In this document: piece by piece, positions 46,111 through 54,167 of the stretch
How the letters are laid out: every line of letters starts with the position of its first letter
How positions within the stretch are numbered: the first letter of the stretch is position 1
From: Extensimonas perlucida
GTDB taxonomy: Bacteria > Pseudomonadota > Gammaproteobacteria > Burkholderiales > Burkholderiaceae_C
DNA length: 64,000 nucleotides
NCBI RefSeq assembly: GCF_007655255.1
Contig: NZ_VMYE01000001.1
Span: 186,001 to 250,000, forward strand
Direction: 5' to 3'
Notes under the pieces: generated by a model
What the model saw: the letters and a program-made list of their open reading frames with translations, nothing else
The model's database searches: none
What the model was told of the DNA's origin: nothing
Translations under genes and position numbers: made by a program

Positions 46111-46923
46111 TCAGGCCGCATGTTCGACATGCGCCTGGCGGGTGTAGAGAAAGTCCAGCACGGCTTTGCGGCAGTGTTGGTATTGCGGGTCTTCGGCCAG
46201 TGCGACGCGGCTGCGCGGGCGTGGCAGCGGCACGCTCAGCACCTCGCCAATGGTGGCCGCCGGACCATTGGTCAGCATCACCACCTTGTCGGACAGCAGC
46301 ACGGCCTCGTCCACGTCGTGCGTCACCATGACCACGGTGCTGTGCGTGCGCGCCACGATGTCCAGCAGCTCGTCCTGCAGCTTGGCGCGGGTCAGCGCAT
46401 CGAGCGCGCCGAAGGGCTCGTCCATCAGCAGCACCTGCGGCTCCATCGACAAGGCGCGCGCAATGCCCACGCGCTGCTTCATGCCGCCCGAGATTTCGCC
46501 GGGGCGCTTGTGCGCCGCGTGCGTCAGCCCCACCAGGGCCAGGGCGGCATCGGTGCGCGCGCGCAGCTGGGCCTTGCTTTCGCGCGCGCCGAACACCCGC
46601 TCCACGACCAGGTGCACGTTGTCGAAGCAAGTCAGCCAGGGCAGCAGCGAGTGGTTCTGGAACACCATGGCGCGCTCCGGCCCTGGGCCCTTGACTTCCT
46701 TGTTGGCGCACAGCAGCACGCCTTCGGTGGGGGTGGTCAGGCCCGCGATGAGGTTGAGCAAGGTGGACTTGCCGCAGCCCGAGTGGCCGATCAGGGCGAC
46801 GAACTCGCCCTTGGCAATGCACAGGTCGATGTCGCGCAGCGCCGGGAACGGGCCTTTGGCCGTGTGGAAGGTCTGGGCCACGCCCTGGACCTGGATGAAT
46901 TTGCGGTGCAGGGCATCGTTCAT
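46111..46923 (-). CDS. nrtD: Nitrate/nitrite ABC transporter ATP-binding protein
   Basis: A 270-residue ATPase of the nitrate/taurine importer family. Walker A is GHSGCGKST, the signature is ISGGMKQRVGIARAL and Walker B is VLLMDEPFGALDALT. It powers nitrate import with NrtB and the periplasmic or exported NrtA. It overlaps nrtB by ATGA at 46920-46923 and precedes nirB by 22 bp, indicating one operon. Confidence 0.92.
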   Translation of the reverse strand: MNDALHRKFIQVQGVAQTFHTAKGPFPALRDIDLCIAKGEFVALIGHSGCGKSTLLNLIAGLTTPTEGVLLCANKEVKGPGPERAMVFQNHSLLPWLTCFDNVHLVVERVFGARESKAQLRARTDAALALVGLTHAAHKRPGEISGGMKQRVGIARALSMEPQVLLMDEPFGALDALTRAKLQDELLDIVARTHSTVVMVTHDVDEAVLLSDKVVMLTNGPAATIGEVLSVPLPRPRSRVALAEDPQYQHCRKAVLDFLYTRQAHVEHAA

Positions 46924-47837
46924 GTGCGCACCTCTTCGAAAGTCAGTGCCGTGGCCAGCTTGACGAGGGCGTATTCGAGCAGCAGGCCGACGATGCCGAT
47001 CACGAAAATGGCGATGATGATGTTCTTGACGTTGAGGTTGTTCCACTCGTCCCAGACCCAAAAACCTATGCCCACGCCGCCGGTCAGCATCTCCGCCGCC
47101 ACGATCACCAGCCAGGCGGTGCCCACGGCCAGGCGCACGCCGGTCAGCAGGTAGGGCAGCACGGCGGGCAGAAGGATCTTGGTCGCGATCTTCCACTCCG
47201 ACAGCTGGAGCACGCGCGCCACGTTCATGTAGTCCTGCGGCACGCGCTGCACGCCGATGGCGGTGTTGACGAGCATGGGCCAGATCGAGCAGATGAAGAT
47301 CGTCCAGATGGCCGCGGGGTGGGCGCCCTTGAATACCAGCAGCCCTATGGGCAGCCAGGCCAGCGGCGACACCGGGCGCAGCAGGCTGACCAAGGGGTTG
47401 CACATGCGCTGCAAAAAGGGAAAACGCCCGATCACGAAGCCCGCCGGAATGCCCACCAGCGCCGCCAGCCCGAAACCCAGAGCCACGCGCTGCAGTGACG
47501 CCAGCACGTTCCAGCCCACGCCCTGGTCGTTGGGGCCGTTGCGGTAAAACGGGTCGCTGAACACCTGCCGCGCCTGCGCCCAGGTCTCCTGCGGCGTGGG
47601 GATGCTGTGCCCGGTGGCGGTCGAAACCAACGCCCACACGCCGAGCAGCAGGCCCAGCCCACACAGCGGCGGCAGCAGCGCGAGCCACAGGCGCCGTGAC
47701 CAGGCACTCGCATTGGGTTTGGCCGGCGGCGTGCGCGGCGTGGACCGGGCCGGCGCCGGGGCTGGCTGGGCGGGCTGGGGTGCAGGCCCGGCGGTGGGAG
47801 GGGCGTGCGGCGGGGAGTGAAAGACGGCGCTGACCAT
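46920..47837 (-). CDS. nrtB: Nitrate ABC transporter permease
   Basis: A 305-residue permease of the nitrate importer. The N-terminal ~45 residues are Pro/Ala-rich and cytoplasmic (PPHAPPTAGPAPQPAQPAPA), followed by about six membrane helices. The EAA-type loop is seen near DYMNVARVLQLSEWKIATKILLPAVLPY, and GTAWLVIVAAEMLTGGVGIGFW is typical of NrtB/SsuC proteins. ATG at 47837 follows an AGGAG-type site. It lies 71 bp after nrtA. Confidence 0.92.
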   Translation of the reverse strand: MVSAVFHSPPHAPPTAGPAPQPAQPAPAPARSTPRTPPAKPNASAWSRRLWLALLPPLCGLGLLLGVWALVSTATGHSIPTPQETWAQARQVFSDPFYRNGPNDQGVGWNVLASLQRVALGFGLAALVGIPAGFVIGRFPFLQRMCNPLVSLLRPVSPLAWLPIGLLVFKGAHPAAIWTIFICSIWPMLVNTAIGVQRVPQDYMNVARVLQLSEWKIATKILLPAVLPYLLTGVRLAVGTAWLVIVAAEMLTGGVGIGFWVWDEWNNLNVKNIIIAIFVIGIVGLLLEYALVKLATALTFEEVRT

Positions 47838-47908
47838 GGCAGGCTCCTGGGGGAAAAGAAGGAGGGGTGATGGGATGTGGGGCGGGTGCAGCCGCTCAGA
47901 ACCTGTTC

Positions 47909-49153
47909 TCAAGCCTTGAGCTGGAAGCCGTCGGCGTACCTGGCGGGGTCTTTGCCGTCCCAGACCACGCCGTCGATCAGCTTGTGGCTGCGCATGGCGC
48001 TCTTGGGCAGCGGCACCTTGGCGGCGGTGGCGGCCTGCTGATAAACGTCGATACGGTTGACCTTTTTGGCCACGGCCAGATAGTCCGGGTGGGCCGTGAG
48101 CAGGCCCCAGCGCTTGTGCTGGGTGAGGAACCACATGCCGTCGCTGAGGTAGGGAAAGTTCACCGCGCCGCCGTCGTAGAACTTCATGTGCAGCGGGTCG
48201 TCCCAGGTCTTGCCCAGGCCGTTCTGGTAACGCCCGAGGATGCGCTGGTTGATCGCATCGACGCTGGTGTTCACGTAGGCCTTGGCGGCGATGGTCTCGG
48301 CCATCTTGTTCTTGTTGGCCAGGCTTTCGTCGATCCAGCGGCTGGCCTCCAGGATGGCGGCGGTGACGGCGCGCGCCGTGTTCGGGTTCTTCTGCACGAA
48401 CTCGGCCGTGGTGCCCAGCACCTTTTCGGGGTGGCTGGGCCAGATGGCCTGCGATGTGGCGGCGGTGATGCCTATGCCGTCCATGATGGCGCGGTGGTTC
48501 CAGGGCTCGCCCACGCAAAAGCCGTCCATGTTGCCCACGCGCATGTTGGCCACCATTTGCGGCGGCGGCACGGTGATCACCTTGGCGTCCTTCAGCGGGT
48601 GGATGCCGTTGGCCGCGAGCCAGTAGTAAAGCCACATGGCGTGCGTGCCCGTGGGGAAGGTATGGGCAAAGGTGTATTCACGTTTTTCGCCGCGCATCAG
48701 CCTGGCCAGACTGGGGCCGTCGGTGGCGCCTTGCTCGGCCAATTTTTTGCTCAGCGTGATGGCCTGGCCGTTCTGGTTGAGCGTCATGAGCACGGCCATG
48801 TCTTTTTTGGGGCCGCCTATGCCCAGTTGCACGCCATAGACCAGGCCGTACAGCACATGGGCGAAGTCCAGTTCGCCGCTCACGAGCTTGTCGCGCACGC
48901 TGGCCCAGCTGGCTTCCTTGCTGGGGATGATCTTCACGCCGTACTTCTGGTCCAAACCCAGCACGCTGGCCATGACTACGCTGGCGCAGTCGGTGAGCGG
49001 AATGAAGCCGATCTTCACCTCCTTTTTCTCGGGGGCATCGGAGCCCTGGGCATGCACGAGCGCGCGCAGCGCAGGGCCGGCGCCCAGCGCGCCCACGGTG
49101 GCTGCCTGCAACACGGTGCGGCGCTGAAGGCTGGTTTTCAACAATTCGGTCAT
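47909..49153 (-). CDS. nrtA: Nitrate ABC transporter substrate-binding protein (NrtA/NasS family), Tat-exported
   Basis: A 414-residue binding protein of the CmpA/NrtA family. The N-terminus has a twin-arginine signal (LQRRTVLQAATVGALG). Motifs seen are KIGFIPLTDCASVVMA and GYMDGFCVGEPWN-type NMDGFCVGEPWNHRAI. Because a nasT-type regulator is next door, a NasS-like nitrate-sensing role was considered, but the export signal argues for a transport role. It is the first structural gene after the leader RNA. Confidence 0.92.
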   Translation of the reverse strand: MTELLKTSLQRRTVLQAATVGALGAGPALRALVHAQGSDAPEKKEVKIGFIPLTDCASVVMASVLGLDQKYGVKIIPSKEASWASVRDKLVSGELDFAHVLYGLVYGVQLGIGGPKKDMAVLMTLNQNGQAITLSKKLAEQGATDGPSLARLMRGEKREYTFAHTFPTGTHAMWLYYWLAANGIHPLKDAKVITVPPPQMVANMRVGNMDGFCVGEPWNHRAIMDGIGITAATSQAIWPSHPEKVLGTTAEFVQKNPNTARAVTAAILEASRWIDESLANKNKMAETIAAKAYVNTSVDAINQRILGRYQNGLGKTWDDPLHMKFYDGGAVNFPYLSDGMWFLTQHKRWGLLTAHPDYLAVAKKVNRIDVYQQAATAAKVPLPKSAMRSHKLIDGVVWDGKDPARYADGFQLKA

Positions 49154-49184
49154 GGGAGCGCTTCCTTCGGTTGGGTGTTGAAAA

Positions 49185-49258
49185 GGCAAAAACAAAAAGG
49201 CGTCCTCATGCCGTTCACGCCTGCCAGCGGCAGCGCGCAAACGCATGGGGACGCCTTT
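49185..49258 (-). terminator. Leader transcription terminator (attenuator) of the nitrate operon
   Basis: On the minus strand AAAGGCGTCCCCATGC pairs with GCATGAGGACGCCTTT (15 of 16 positions) around a 31-base loop, followed by TTGTTTTTGCC. The hairpin lies 30 bp before the nrtA start and downstream of two ANTAR-type hairpins. It would stop transcription unless antiterminated. Confidence 0.85.
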
Positions 49259-49277
49259 GTCCGGTAAGGGGCTGCCG

Positions 49278-49324
49278 CCACCCGCCGTTGGGTGGGGCCG
49301 CCTGCAAGACCTGCGTTGGTCTTG
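49278..49324 (-). ncRNA. Two-hairpin ANTAR-responsive leader RNA
   Basis: Read on the minus strand, hairpin P1 (49324-49305) is CAAGACC-AACGCA-GGTCTTG and hairpin P2 (49295-49278) is CCACCC-AACGGC-GGGTGG, with 9 nt between. Both stems are perfect, and both six-base loops have A at position 1 and G at position 4, the signature reported for ANTAR protein targets. The gene for an ANTAR regulator is immediately upstream, and a terminator follows 19 nt later. This fits NasR/NasT antitermination. Confidence 0.88.
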
Positions 49325-49333
49325 GCTATTCAA

Positions 49334-49349
49334 AGCAAGCGGCATGCCA
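49334..49349 (-). promoter_or_regulatory. Sigma-54 promoter of the nitrate assimilation operon
   Basis: On the minus strand TGGCATGCCGCTTGCT matches the -24/-12 consensus TGGCACG-N4-TTGCW at every defined position but one. The predicted transcript would start at about 49323, at the first bases of hairpin P1, so promoter and leader fit together exactly. Confidence 0.75.
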
Positions 49350-49464
49350 GTCTTATCTGGCGCTCGGTGTGCTCTTGAAAGAGTAGCTTTTAATGACCGC
49401 CGAATGGGCGCTTTGGGCGATTTAGACCTGCAGGACGTGGGGCGGGCGCAGGGCACCGCGGAGG

Positions 49465-49481
49465 GGCACGGGTTTTGTGCA
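49465..49481. promoter_or_regulatory. Candidate NtrC binding site
   Basis: GGCACGGGTTTTGTGCA contains GCAC-N7-GTGC, the spacing of the NtrC dyad. It lies about 150 bp upstream of the predicted start, a usual distance for an enhancer. Only one clear dyad is seen. Confidence 0.45.
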
Positions 49482-49507
49482 CTGCACCATCGTGGGGTAT
49501 GCCCTGG

Positions 49508-50134
49508 CTATCCGAGCAAGTCCGCTGCGTCGAGCACGCGCTGCGCCAGCTCGCCGAGTTTGAGTCCCTTGTCCATGGCCAGCTTGCGCAGCTTGTCGTA
49601 GGCCTGCTGCTCGCTCAGGCCCTGGCGCTGCATGAGCAGGCCCTTGGCGCGGTCTATGGTTTTGCGCTCCGAAAGCGCGTTGCGCGCCTGTGCCAGCTCC
49701 GCGCGCAGCGCCTCGTCATGGGCAAAGCGCGCCAAGGCCACTTCCAGAATCGGGCGGATGCGCTGCGGCGCCAGCCCGGCCACGATGTAGGCCGTCACGC
49801 CCGCAGCCACGGCAGCGGGCACGTGCGAGGTGTCTTCGTCGTTGGTGAACATCACGATGGGGCGGCGCGCGGCGCGTGTGGCCAACACCACGTGCTCGAG
49901 GGCGTCGCGCGCCTCGCTTTCGGCATCGACGATGATCAAATCGGGCTGCAGCTGGGCCAGGCGCTCGCTCAGGAACACGTCGGCGGGCAGCGTGGCGACG
50001 AGGTTGTAGCCGTTTTCCAGCAGCCCTATGCGCAGCGCGCGCGAACGCTCGGCCTGCAGCAGGGCGTGCTCGTCGTCAGGGTCGCTCACGGCCAGATCGG
50101 GGGCCACGACCACGATGCGCAGGGTTTCGGTCAT
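49508..50134 (-). CDS. nasT: ANTAR-domain response regulator, NasT-type antiterminator
   Basis: The 208-residue protein has an N-terminal receiver-like domain (LIIVDAESEARDALEHV) and a C-terminal ANTAR RNA-binding domain (RKTIDRAKGLLMQRQGLSEQ, AYDKLRKLAM). Such proteins bind paired hairpins in leader RNAs and prevent termination. The target is very likely the leader at 49278-49324, just before nrtA. NasT is normally held by the nitrate sensor NasS; no separate nasS is in this window. The gene is transcribed toward the operon it should control. Confidence 0.92.
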   Translation of the reverse strand: MTETLRIVVVAPDLAVSDPDDEHALLQAERSRALRIGLLENGYNLVATLPADVFLSERLAQLQPDLIIVDAESEARDALEHVVLATRAARRPIVMFTNDEDTSHVPAAVAAGVTAYIVAGLAPQRIRPILEVALARFAHDEALRAELAQARNALSERKTIDRAKGLLMQRQGLSEQQAYDKLRKLAMDKGLKLGELAQRVLDAADLLG

Positions 50135-50176
50135 CGCCGCAAAAAAGCAAGAAGCACGCCGGGGATGCGCATAGAA

Positions 50177-50300
50177 CCGGGATTTTTCATGAGGACACGG
50201 GACGATGACGGGGCGGTTGGCGAAGCAGTGATCCCAATGACCGTTGGCTGTCCACCAACGCTCGCATAGGTGCGAAGCACCGCCTCATGGACAAGTTGGG
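50177..50300 (+). mobile_element. Shortened copy of the 236-bp inverted-repeat element
   Basis: This 124-bp stretch starts CCGGGATTTTTCATGAGGAC and ends CGCCTCATGGACAAGTTGGG. Both ends match the 4790-5025 element, including the segment GTGCGAAGCACCGCC, but the central REP-like pair is missing. It fills most of the 258-bp gap between nasT and the PepSY gene and marks the left edge of the envelope module. Confidence 0.65.
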
Positions 50301-50392
50301 CAGAAACAAATTTTTATTGCGCTCAGCAGCAGCTAAGTCTGGTTGCGTACCTTCTTTGCTGTGCAAATTCCTGCACTTTTTTGGAGAACATC

Positions 50393-50722
50393 ATGTATCG
50401 CTACACCAAACTTTCCCTGCTGGCCATCGTCTTCGCTGCAACCGGCGCAGTCGCCTACGCCGCCAAAGGCGACATGGAGAATGATGCCTTGAGCGTCACC
50501 AAGGCCAGGATTCCGCTCGTCCAGGCCGTGACCGTAGCCGAACAACACGCGAACGGCAAAGCGTCGCGCGCCGAGTACGAGAACTCGAAGCAGGGCTGGG
50601 TCTATGACGTAGAGGTCGTCAGCGGAGCCAAGGTCTTCGATGTTCGGGTCGATGCCGACAAGGGCACGGTCATCGGGTCTGCCGAAGACAAGGCGGATCA
50701 CGATGACGATCACGACGAATAA
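50393..50722 (+). CDS. PepSY-domain exported protein
   Basis: A 109-residue protein with a Sec signal peptide (MYRYTKLSLLAIVFAATGAVAYA) and one PepSY domain (VTVAEQHANGKASRAEY, YDVEVVSGAKVFDVRVD). It ends in an Asp/His-rich tail, DHDDDHDE, that could bind divalent cations. PepSY domains are thought to inhibit proteases or act as periplasmic modules near sensor kinases. GGAG precedes the ATG. It is the first gene of a plus-strand group extending to 55537. Confidence 0.85.
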   Translation: MYRYTKLSLLAIVFAATGAVAYAAKGDMENDALSVTKARIPLVQAVTVAEQHANGKASRAEYENSKQGWVYDVEVVSGAKVFDVRVDADKGTVIGSAEDKADHDDDHDE

Positions 50723-50786
50723 AACAGACGACCTGCAAGGATGGCCGGATCGCCCCCACTATGCGGCGATCCGGCCCGCAGACCTC

Positions 50787-51383
50787 ATGGAATCACTCAA
50801 CCAAACATTGTTTCTCTGGCTCAACGCGTCGGAGCATCCCAGCGCTCTGGCGCTGATGCCAGCCATCTTCCTTGCCGAATGGTTTATCTGGACGATCCCC
50901 TTCCTGATCGGCATCGGCTGGCTATGCGGCAACGAGGACACCCGCAAGGCGATGCTTGTCGCAACCGCGTCGGGATTGCTGGGCCTACTCATCAACCAAG
51001 TCATCGGCCTGGCTTGGTCACATCCCCGGCCTTTCATTATCGGCCTGGGCCACACCCTCGTTCCCCATGTCGCCGATTCCTCATTTCCAAGCGATCACCT
51101 GACGCTGTGGTGGGCGGTCGCGTTCAGTCTCATGCTGCAACGGGGCCAACGAATCGCAGGTATCGGCTCGGCCTTGTTGGGAATCCCCATTGCTTGGGCA
51201 CGCATCTATCTGGGGGTTCACTTCCCGCTCGATATGTTCGGGGCTGCTGCCGTCGCAGCAATCTCGTCGTGGCTGACGTTGCGCGAAGTGCGGTGGTATC
51301 TGGAGCCGAGCTACCGGCTTGCCTGCGGCATCCATCGCAGAATTTTTGGCACGCTGATCGCGCTGGGATGGGTGCGCGAGTGA
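50787..51383 (+). CDS. PAP2-family membrane phosphatase (BcrC/YbjG-like)
   Basis: A 198-residue integral membrane phosphatase. The PAP2 active-site motifs are visible: SHPRPF, SSFPSDH and ARIYLGVHFPLD. It resembles undecaprenyl-diphosphatases of the BcrC/YbjG type, which recycle the lipid carrier and can give bacitracin resistance; lipid A phosphatases share the fold. ATG at 50787 (MESLNQTLFLWLNA) matches family starts. An in-frame ATG at 50703 would overlap the PepSY gene. Confidence 0.88.
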   Translation: MESLNQTLFLWLNASEHPSALALMPAIFLAEWFIWTIPFLIGIGWLCGNEDTRKAMLVATASGLLGLLINQVIGLAWSHPRPFIIGLGHTLVPHVADSSFPSDHLTLWWAVAFSLMLQRGQRIAGIGSALLGIPIAWARIYLGVHFPLDMFGAAAVAAISSWLTLREVRWYLEPSYRLACGIHRRIFGTLIALGWVRE

Positions 51384-51448
51384 GCCTATGGGCGGGCTAA
51401 GTCTGCGTGTTCAAACTGACGACAACCCAATCTCAACAGGAAGACACC

Positions 51449-52231
51449 ATGCACAAATTGCCCACGAGCAGCTCTACAGGCTGGCTCAACAAAGTTCCGG
51501 AAGTCGCGCTGTCATTCTGGATCATCAAGATCATGTCCACCACGGTGGGTGAGACCGGGGCCGATTATTTGGCGGTCAACGCGGGCTTGGGCCAAGGCAT
51601 GACCCGCGCGATGATGGCTGCTTTGCTGGCGGCAGCGTTGTTTGCCCAGTTGCGCACCCGCCGCTACACGCCTTGGATTTACTGGCTGACGGTAGTACTG
51701 GTCAGCGTGGTCGGCACCCAGATCACCGACCTGCTGACCGATGGCCTCGGCGTCAGCCTGTACGTCAGCACCTTGGCGTTCGCCGTGGCGCTTGCCGCGA
51801 TCTTCTTCGTCTGGTATCGGGTCGAGCGCACCCTGTCCATCCACGACATCGTGACGCGCAGCCGCGAGCTGTTCTATTGGGCCGCCATTCTCTGCACGTT
51901 TGCGCTGGGCACTGCTGCTGGCGATTTGGCGACCGAGGCATTGGGCCTGGGATTTACCTGGGGAGCGGTGGCCTTCGGAGCGCTGATCGGCATCACCTAC
52001 GCCGCCTGGCGCATGGGCGGCAATGCCGTGTTGACCTTCTGGATTGCCTACATCCTGACCCGTCCCTTCGGGGCCGCGCTCGGCGATTTGCTGACGCAAG
52101 CCAAGACCTATGGCGGCCTTGGCATGGGTGCTATGTGGACGAGCGCCCTGTTCCTCTCGGTGATCGTCTTGCTGGTGGCTGTCGCACAGATCGGCATGAA
52201 CGCAAGCCGCTCTACCCAGCTCTCTGAATAG
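51449..52231 (+). CDS. COG4705-type multi-pass membrane protein, copy 1
   Basis: A 260-residue inner-membrane protein with about eight helices arranged as two similar halves. The repeated motif is [21 protein letters not shown]-like in the first half, and [17 protein letters not shown] marks the middle. The second-half [18 protein letters not shown] is shared with the related gene at 52720. I know the group as predicted membrane-anchored proteins (COG4705) of unknown function. It lies 65 bp after the PAP2 gene. Confidence 0.78.
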   Translation: MHKLPTSSSTGWLNKVPEVALSFWIIKIMSTTVGETGADYLAVNAGLGQGMTRAMMAALLAAALFAQLRTRRYTPWIYWLTVVLVSVVGTQITDLLTDGLGVSLYVSTLAFAVALAAIFFVWYRVERTLSIHDIVTRSRELFYWAAILCTFALGTAAGDLATEALGLGFTWGAVAFGALIGITYAAWRMGGNAVLTFWIAYILTRPFGAALGDLLTQAKTYGGLGMGAMWTSALFLSVIVLLVAVAQIGMNASRSTQLSE

Positions 52232-52260
52232 CCCGCTTCCCACTACACAAGGAGAAAAGC

Positions 52261-52710
52261 ATGACCAATCAGCAATCAATCGTACGCTCTGTCGTCGCTG
52301 TTTCAGCGGCCGTACTCCTGGCTCTGGCAGTCGGTTGTTCCAAGCCAGCCGATCAGAACAGCGCGAGCGCAGCATCGACCACACCGGGCCAGAGTATCTC
52401 GGCCTCGCAAGGCACATCCGCCTCTAAGCTCGGCGACCTGTCGGCCTTCCGCAGCATTGCTGCCGACGTAGCCGCCCTCGTGGATAAGGGAGACTTGCCC
52501 GCTGCCAAAGCTCGCATCAAGGATTTGGAAGTCGCATGGGACTCCGCTGAGGCGGGTTTGAAACCACGAGCAGCTGATGACTGGCATGTGCTCGACAAGG
52601 CCATCGACGAATCACTTGCGGCGCTGCGTGCCGACACGCCGAGTCAGGCCGACTGCAAGGCAGCGATGGCCGCCCTGCTGAAAACCTTCGACGCCCTCCA
52701 AGGAAAGTGA
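52261..52710 (+). CDS. Putative lipoprotein, function unknown
   Basis: A 149-residue protein with a lipoprotein signal peptide ending LALAVGC. A Ser/Ala/Thr linker of about 35 residues leads to a helical domain containing [20 protein letters not shown] and [16 protein letters not shown]. The helical pattern resembles small periplasmic histidine-poor helical-bundle proteins, but I cannot name a family. It lies between the two COG4705-type genes, so the three may form one complex. Confidence 0.75.
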   Translation: MTNQQSIVRSVVAVSAAVLLALAVGCSKPADQNSASAASTTPGQSISASQGTSASKLGDLSAFRSIAADVAALVDKGDLPAAKARIKDLEVAWDSAEAGLKPRAADDWHVLDKAIDESLAALRADTPSQADCKAAMAALLKTFDALQGK

Positions 52711-52719
52711 GCGTGCCCC

Positions 52720-53490
52720 ATGAAACCAGCCACTGAGCACGCGCTGGCCAAGGTACCCGAAGTCACGCTGGGCTTCTGGATCATCAAGATTGCCGCCACG
52801 ACGCTTGGCGAAACCGGCGGCGATGCCGTCTCGATGTCCATGAACCTGGGTTACCTGCTCAGCACGGGCATCTTCGGAGCGATCTTTCTGGCCACCGTGG
52901 TAGCACAGGTCAAGGCCAAGCGTTTCCATCCCTTCCTATACTGGAGCACCATCGTCGCTACCACCACGGTCGGCACGACATTGGCCGATTTTGCGGATCG
53001 TTCGCTCGGGATCGGGTACGCTGGCGGTTCGAGTTTGCTGCTGGCCCTGCTGCTCGGCTCACTCTTCGTCTGGCATCGCACCCTCGGCTCCGTGTCGGCG
53101 AGCACGGTCAGCTCACCCAAGGCGGAAGCGTTTTACTGGCTGACAATCATGTTCTCCCAGACGCTGGGCACCGCACTGGGTGACTGGACTGCCGATACGG
53201 CGGGCCTGGGCTACGCCAATGCGTCGCTAGTGTTCAGTGGGCTGCTTGCCTTGGTCGTGGCAGCTTATTTCTGGACAGGGGTATCCCGCACGCTGCTGTT
53301 CTGGACGGCGTTCGTGCTGACCCGGCCGCTGGGTGCCGTGGTAGGCGATTTTCTGGACAAGCCGGTGACCGCAGGGGGCTTGGCCTTGAGCCGTTACTCG
53401 GCATCGGCAGCGCTGCTGGCCTTCATGCTTGTGGCTATCCTGGTCACTCAGGTGATAGATCGCGTCCATCGAGCTTTCACCCCCGATTGA
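52720..53490 (+). CDS. COG4705-type multi-pass membrane protein, copy 2
   Basis: A 256-residue paralogue of the gene at 51449. VPEVTLGFWIIKIAATTLGETGG and AFVLTRPLGAVVGDFLD align with the first copy. It also has about eight helices in two halves. The start follows the lipoprotein stop by 9 bp. The two paralogues probably act together or as alternatives; function is unknown. Confidence 0.78.
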   Translation: MKPATEHALAKVPEVTLGFWIIKIAATTLGETGGDAVSMSMNLGYLLSTGIFGAIFLATVVAQVKAKRFHPFLYWSTIVATTTVGTTLADFADRSLGIGYAGGSSLLLALLLGSLFVWHRTLGSVSASTVSSPKAEAFYWLTIMFSQTLGTALGDWTADTAGLGYANASLVFSGLLALVVAAYFWTGVSRTLLFWTAFVLTRPLGAVVGDFLDKPVTAGGLALSRYSASAALLAFMLVAILVTQVIDRVHRAFTPD

Positions 53491-53501
53491 GGACAGAGGC
53501 G

Positions 53502-54167
53502 ATGCGGATTCTGTTGGTCGAAGACGATTCCATGATCGGTGACGCGATCCAGAGCGCATTGAAGGATGCGTCCTACGCAGCCGACTGGGTGAAGGACGGG
53601 CAGACGGCGCTCACGACGCTGGGCTGCCAGCACTATGACCTGGTGCTGCTCGATCTGGGTCTGCCCGGCAAAGATGGGCTGGAGGTGCTGGCCAACCTCC
53701 GCGCCAAGGACAACCCGATCCCCTTGCTCATCATCACGGCGCGTGATGGCCTGGATGATCGCCTGCGCGGCCTGGATGGAGGGGCCGACGACTACGTGTC
53801 CAAACCCTTTCAGATGGCGGAGTTGCTGGCCAGGATGCGCGCTGTCCTGCGGCGCAAGGGCGGCACCGCAGCGCCGGTGCTCAGCAATGGCGTGGTGTCG
53901 CTCGATCCAGCCACCAAAGAGGCCAGCGTCAATGGCGGCCCTCCGCTGCAACTATCCAACCGCGAGTTCGCGCTGCTGCAAGCCTTGCTGGTACGCCCGG
54001 GGGCCATCCTCTCGCGCAGCGAGCTGGAGGATCGCATCTATGGCTGGGGGGAAGAGGTTGAAAGCAATGCTGTCGAATATCTGATCCATGCCCTGCGGCG
54101 CAAGCTGGGCAGCGAGGTCATCAAGAACGTCAGGGGGGTCGGATGGATGGTTTCAAAAAGGGTCTGA
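53502..54167 (+). CDS. OmpR-family response regulator (QseB/PmrA-like)
   Basis: A 221-residue regulator with receiver domain MRILLVEDDSMIGDAI and phospho-acceptor Asp51 in VLLDLGLPG, then a winged-helix DNA-binding domain (LSNREFALLQALLVRPGAILSR). VEYLIHALRRKLG is the recognition-helix end. It is nearest QseB/PmrA/TctD-type regulators of envelope genes. It follows the second membrane gene by 11 bp and overlaps the kinase gene by 25 bp. Confidence 0.93.
   Translation: MRILLVEDDSMIGDAIQSALKDASYAADWVKDGQTALTTLGCQHYDLVLLDLGLPGKDGLEVLANLRAKDNPIPLLIITARDGLDDRLRGLDGGADDYVSKPFQMAELLARMRAVLRRKGGTAAPVLSNGVVSLDPATKEASVNGGPPLQLSNREFALLQALLVRPGAILSRSELEDRIYGWGEEVESNAVEYLIHALRRKLGSEVIKNVRGVGWMVSKRV

Noticed and set aside
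43668-46331. An 887-codon open frame on the plus strand opposite nirB
   Set aside because: It is the antisense shadow of a well-supported NirB frame in high-GC DNA, with a composition of Ala/Gly/His/Val and no recognisable domain.
46920-48635. A single 571-residue protein covering nrtB and part of nrtA in another frame
   Set aside because: The upstream half is an off-frame reading of nrtA; the real nrtB start is at 47837 with its own ribosome-binding site.
50177-50420. A left-end copy of the pdxA/tsaD element marking a composite transposon with the end at 55501
   Set aside because: I looked for CTAG-AGCCTGTCGGACTT in this interval and found no match beyond short chance similarity such as CAGCAGCTAAGTCTGG.
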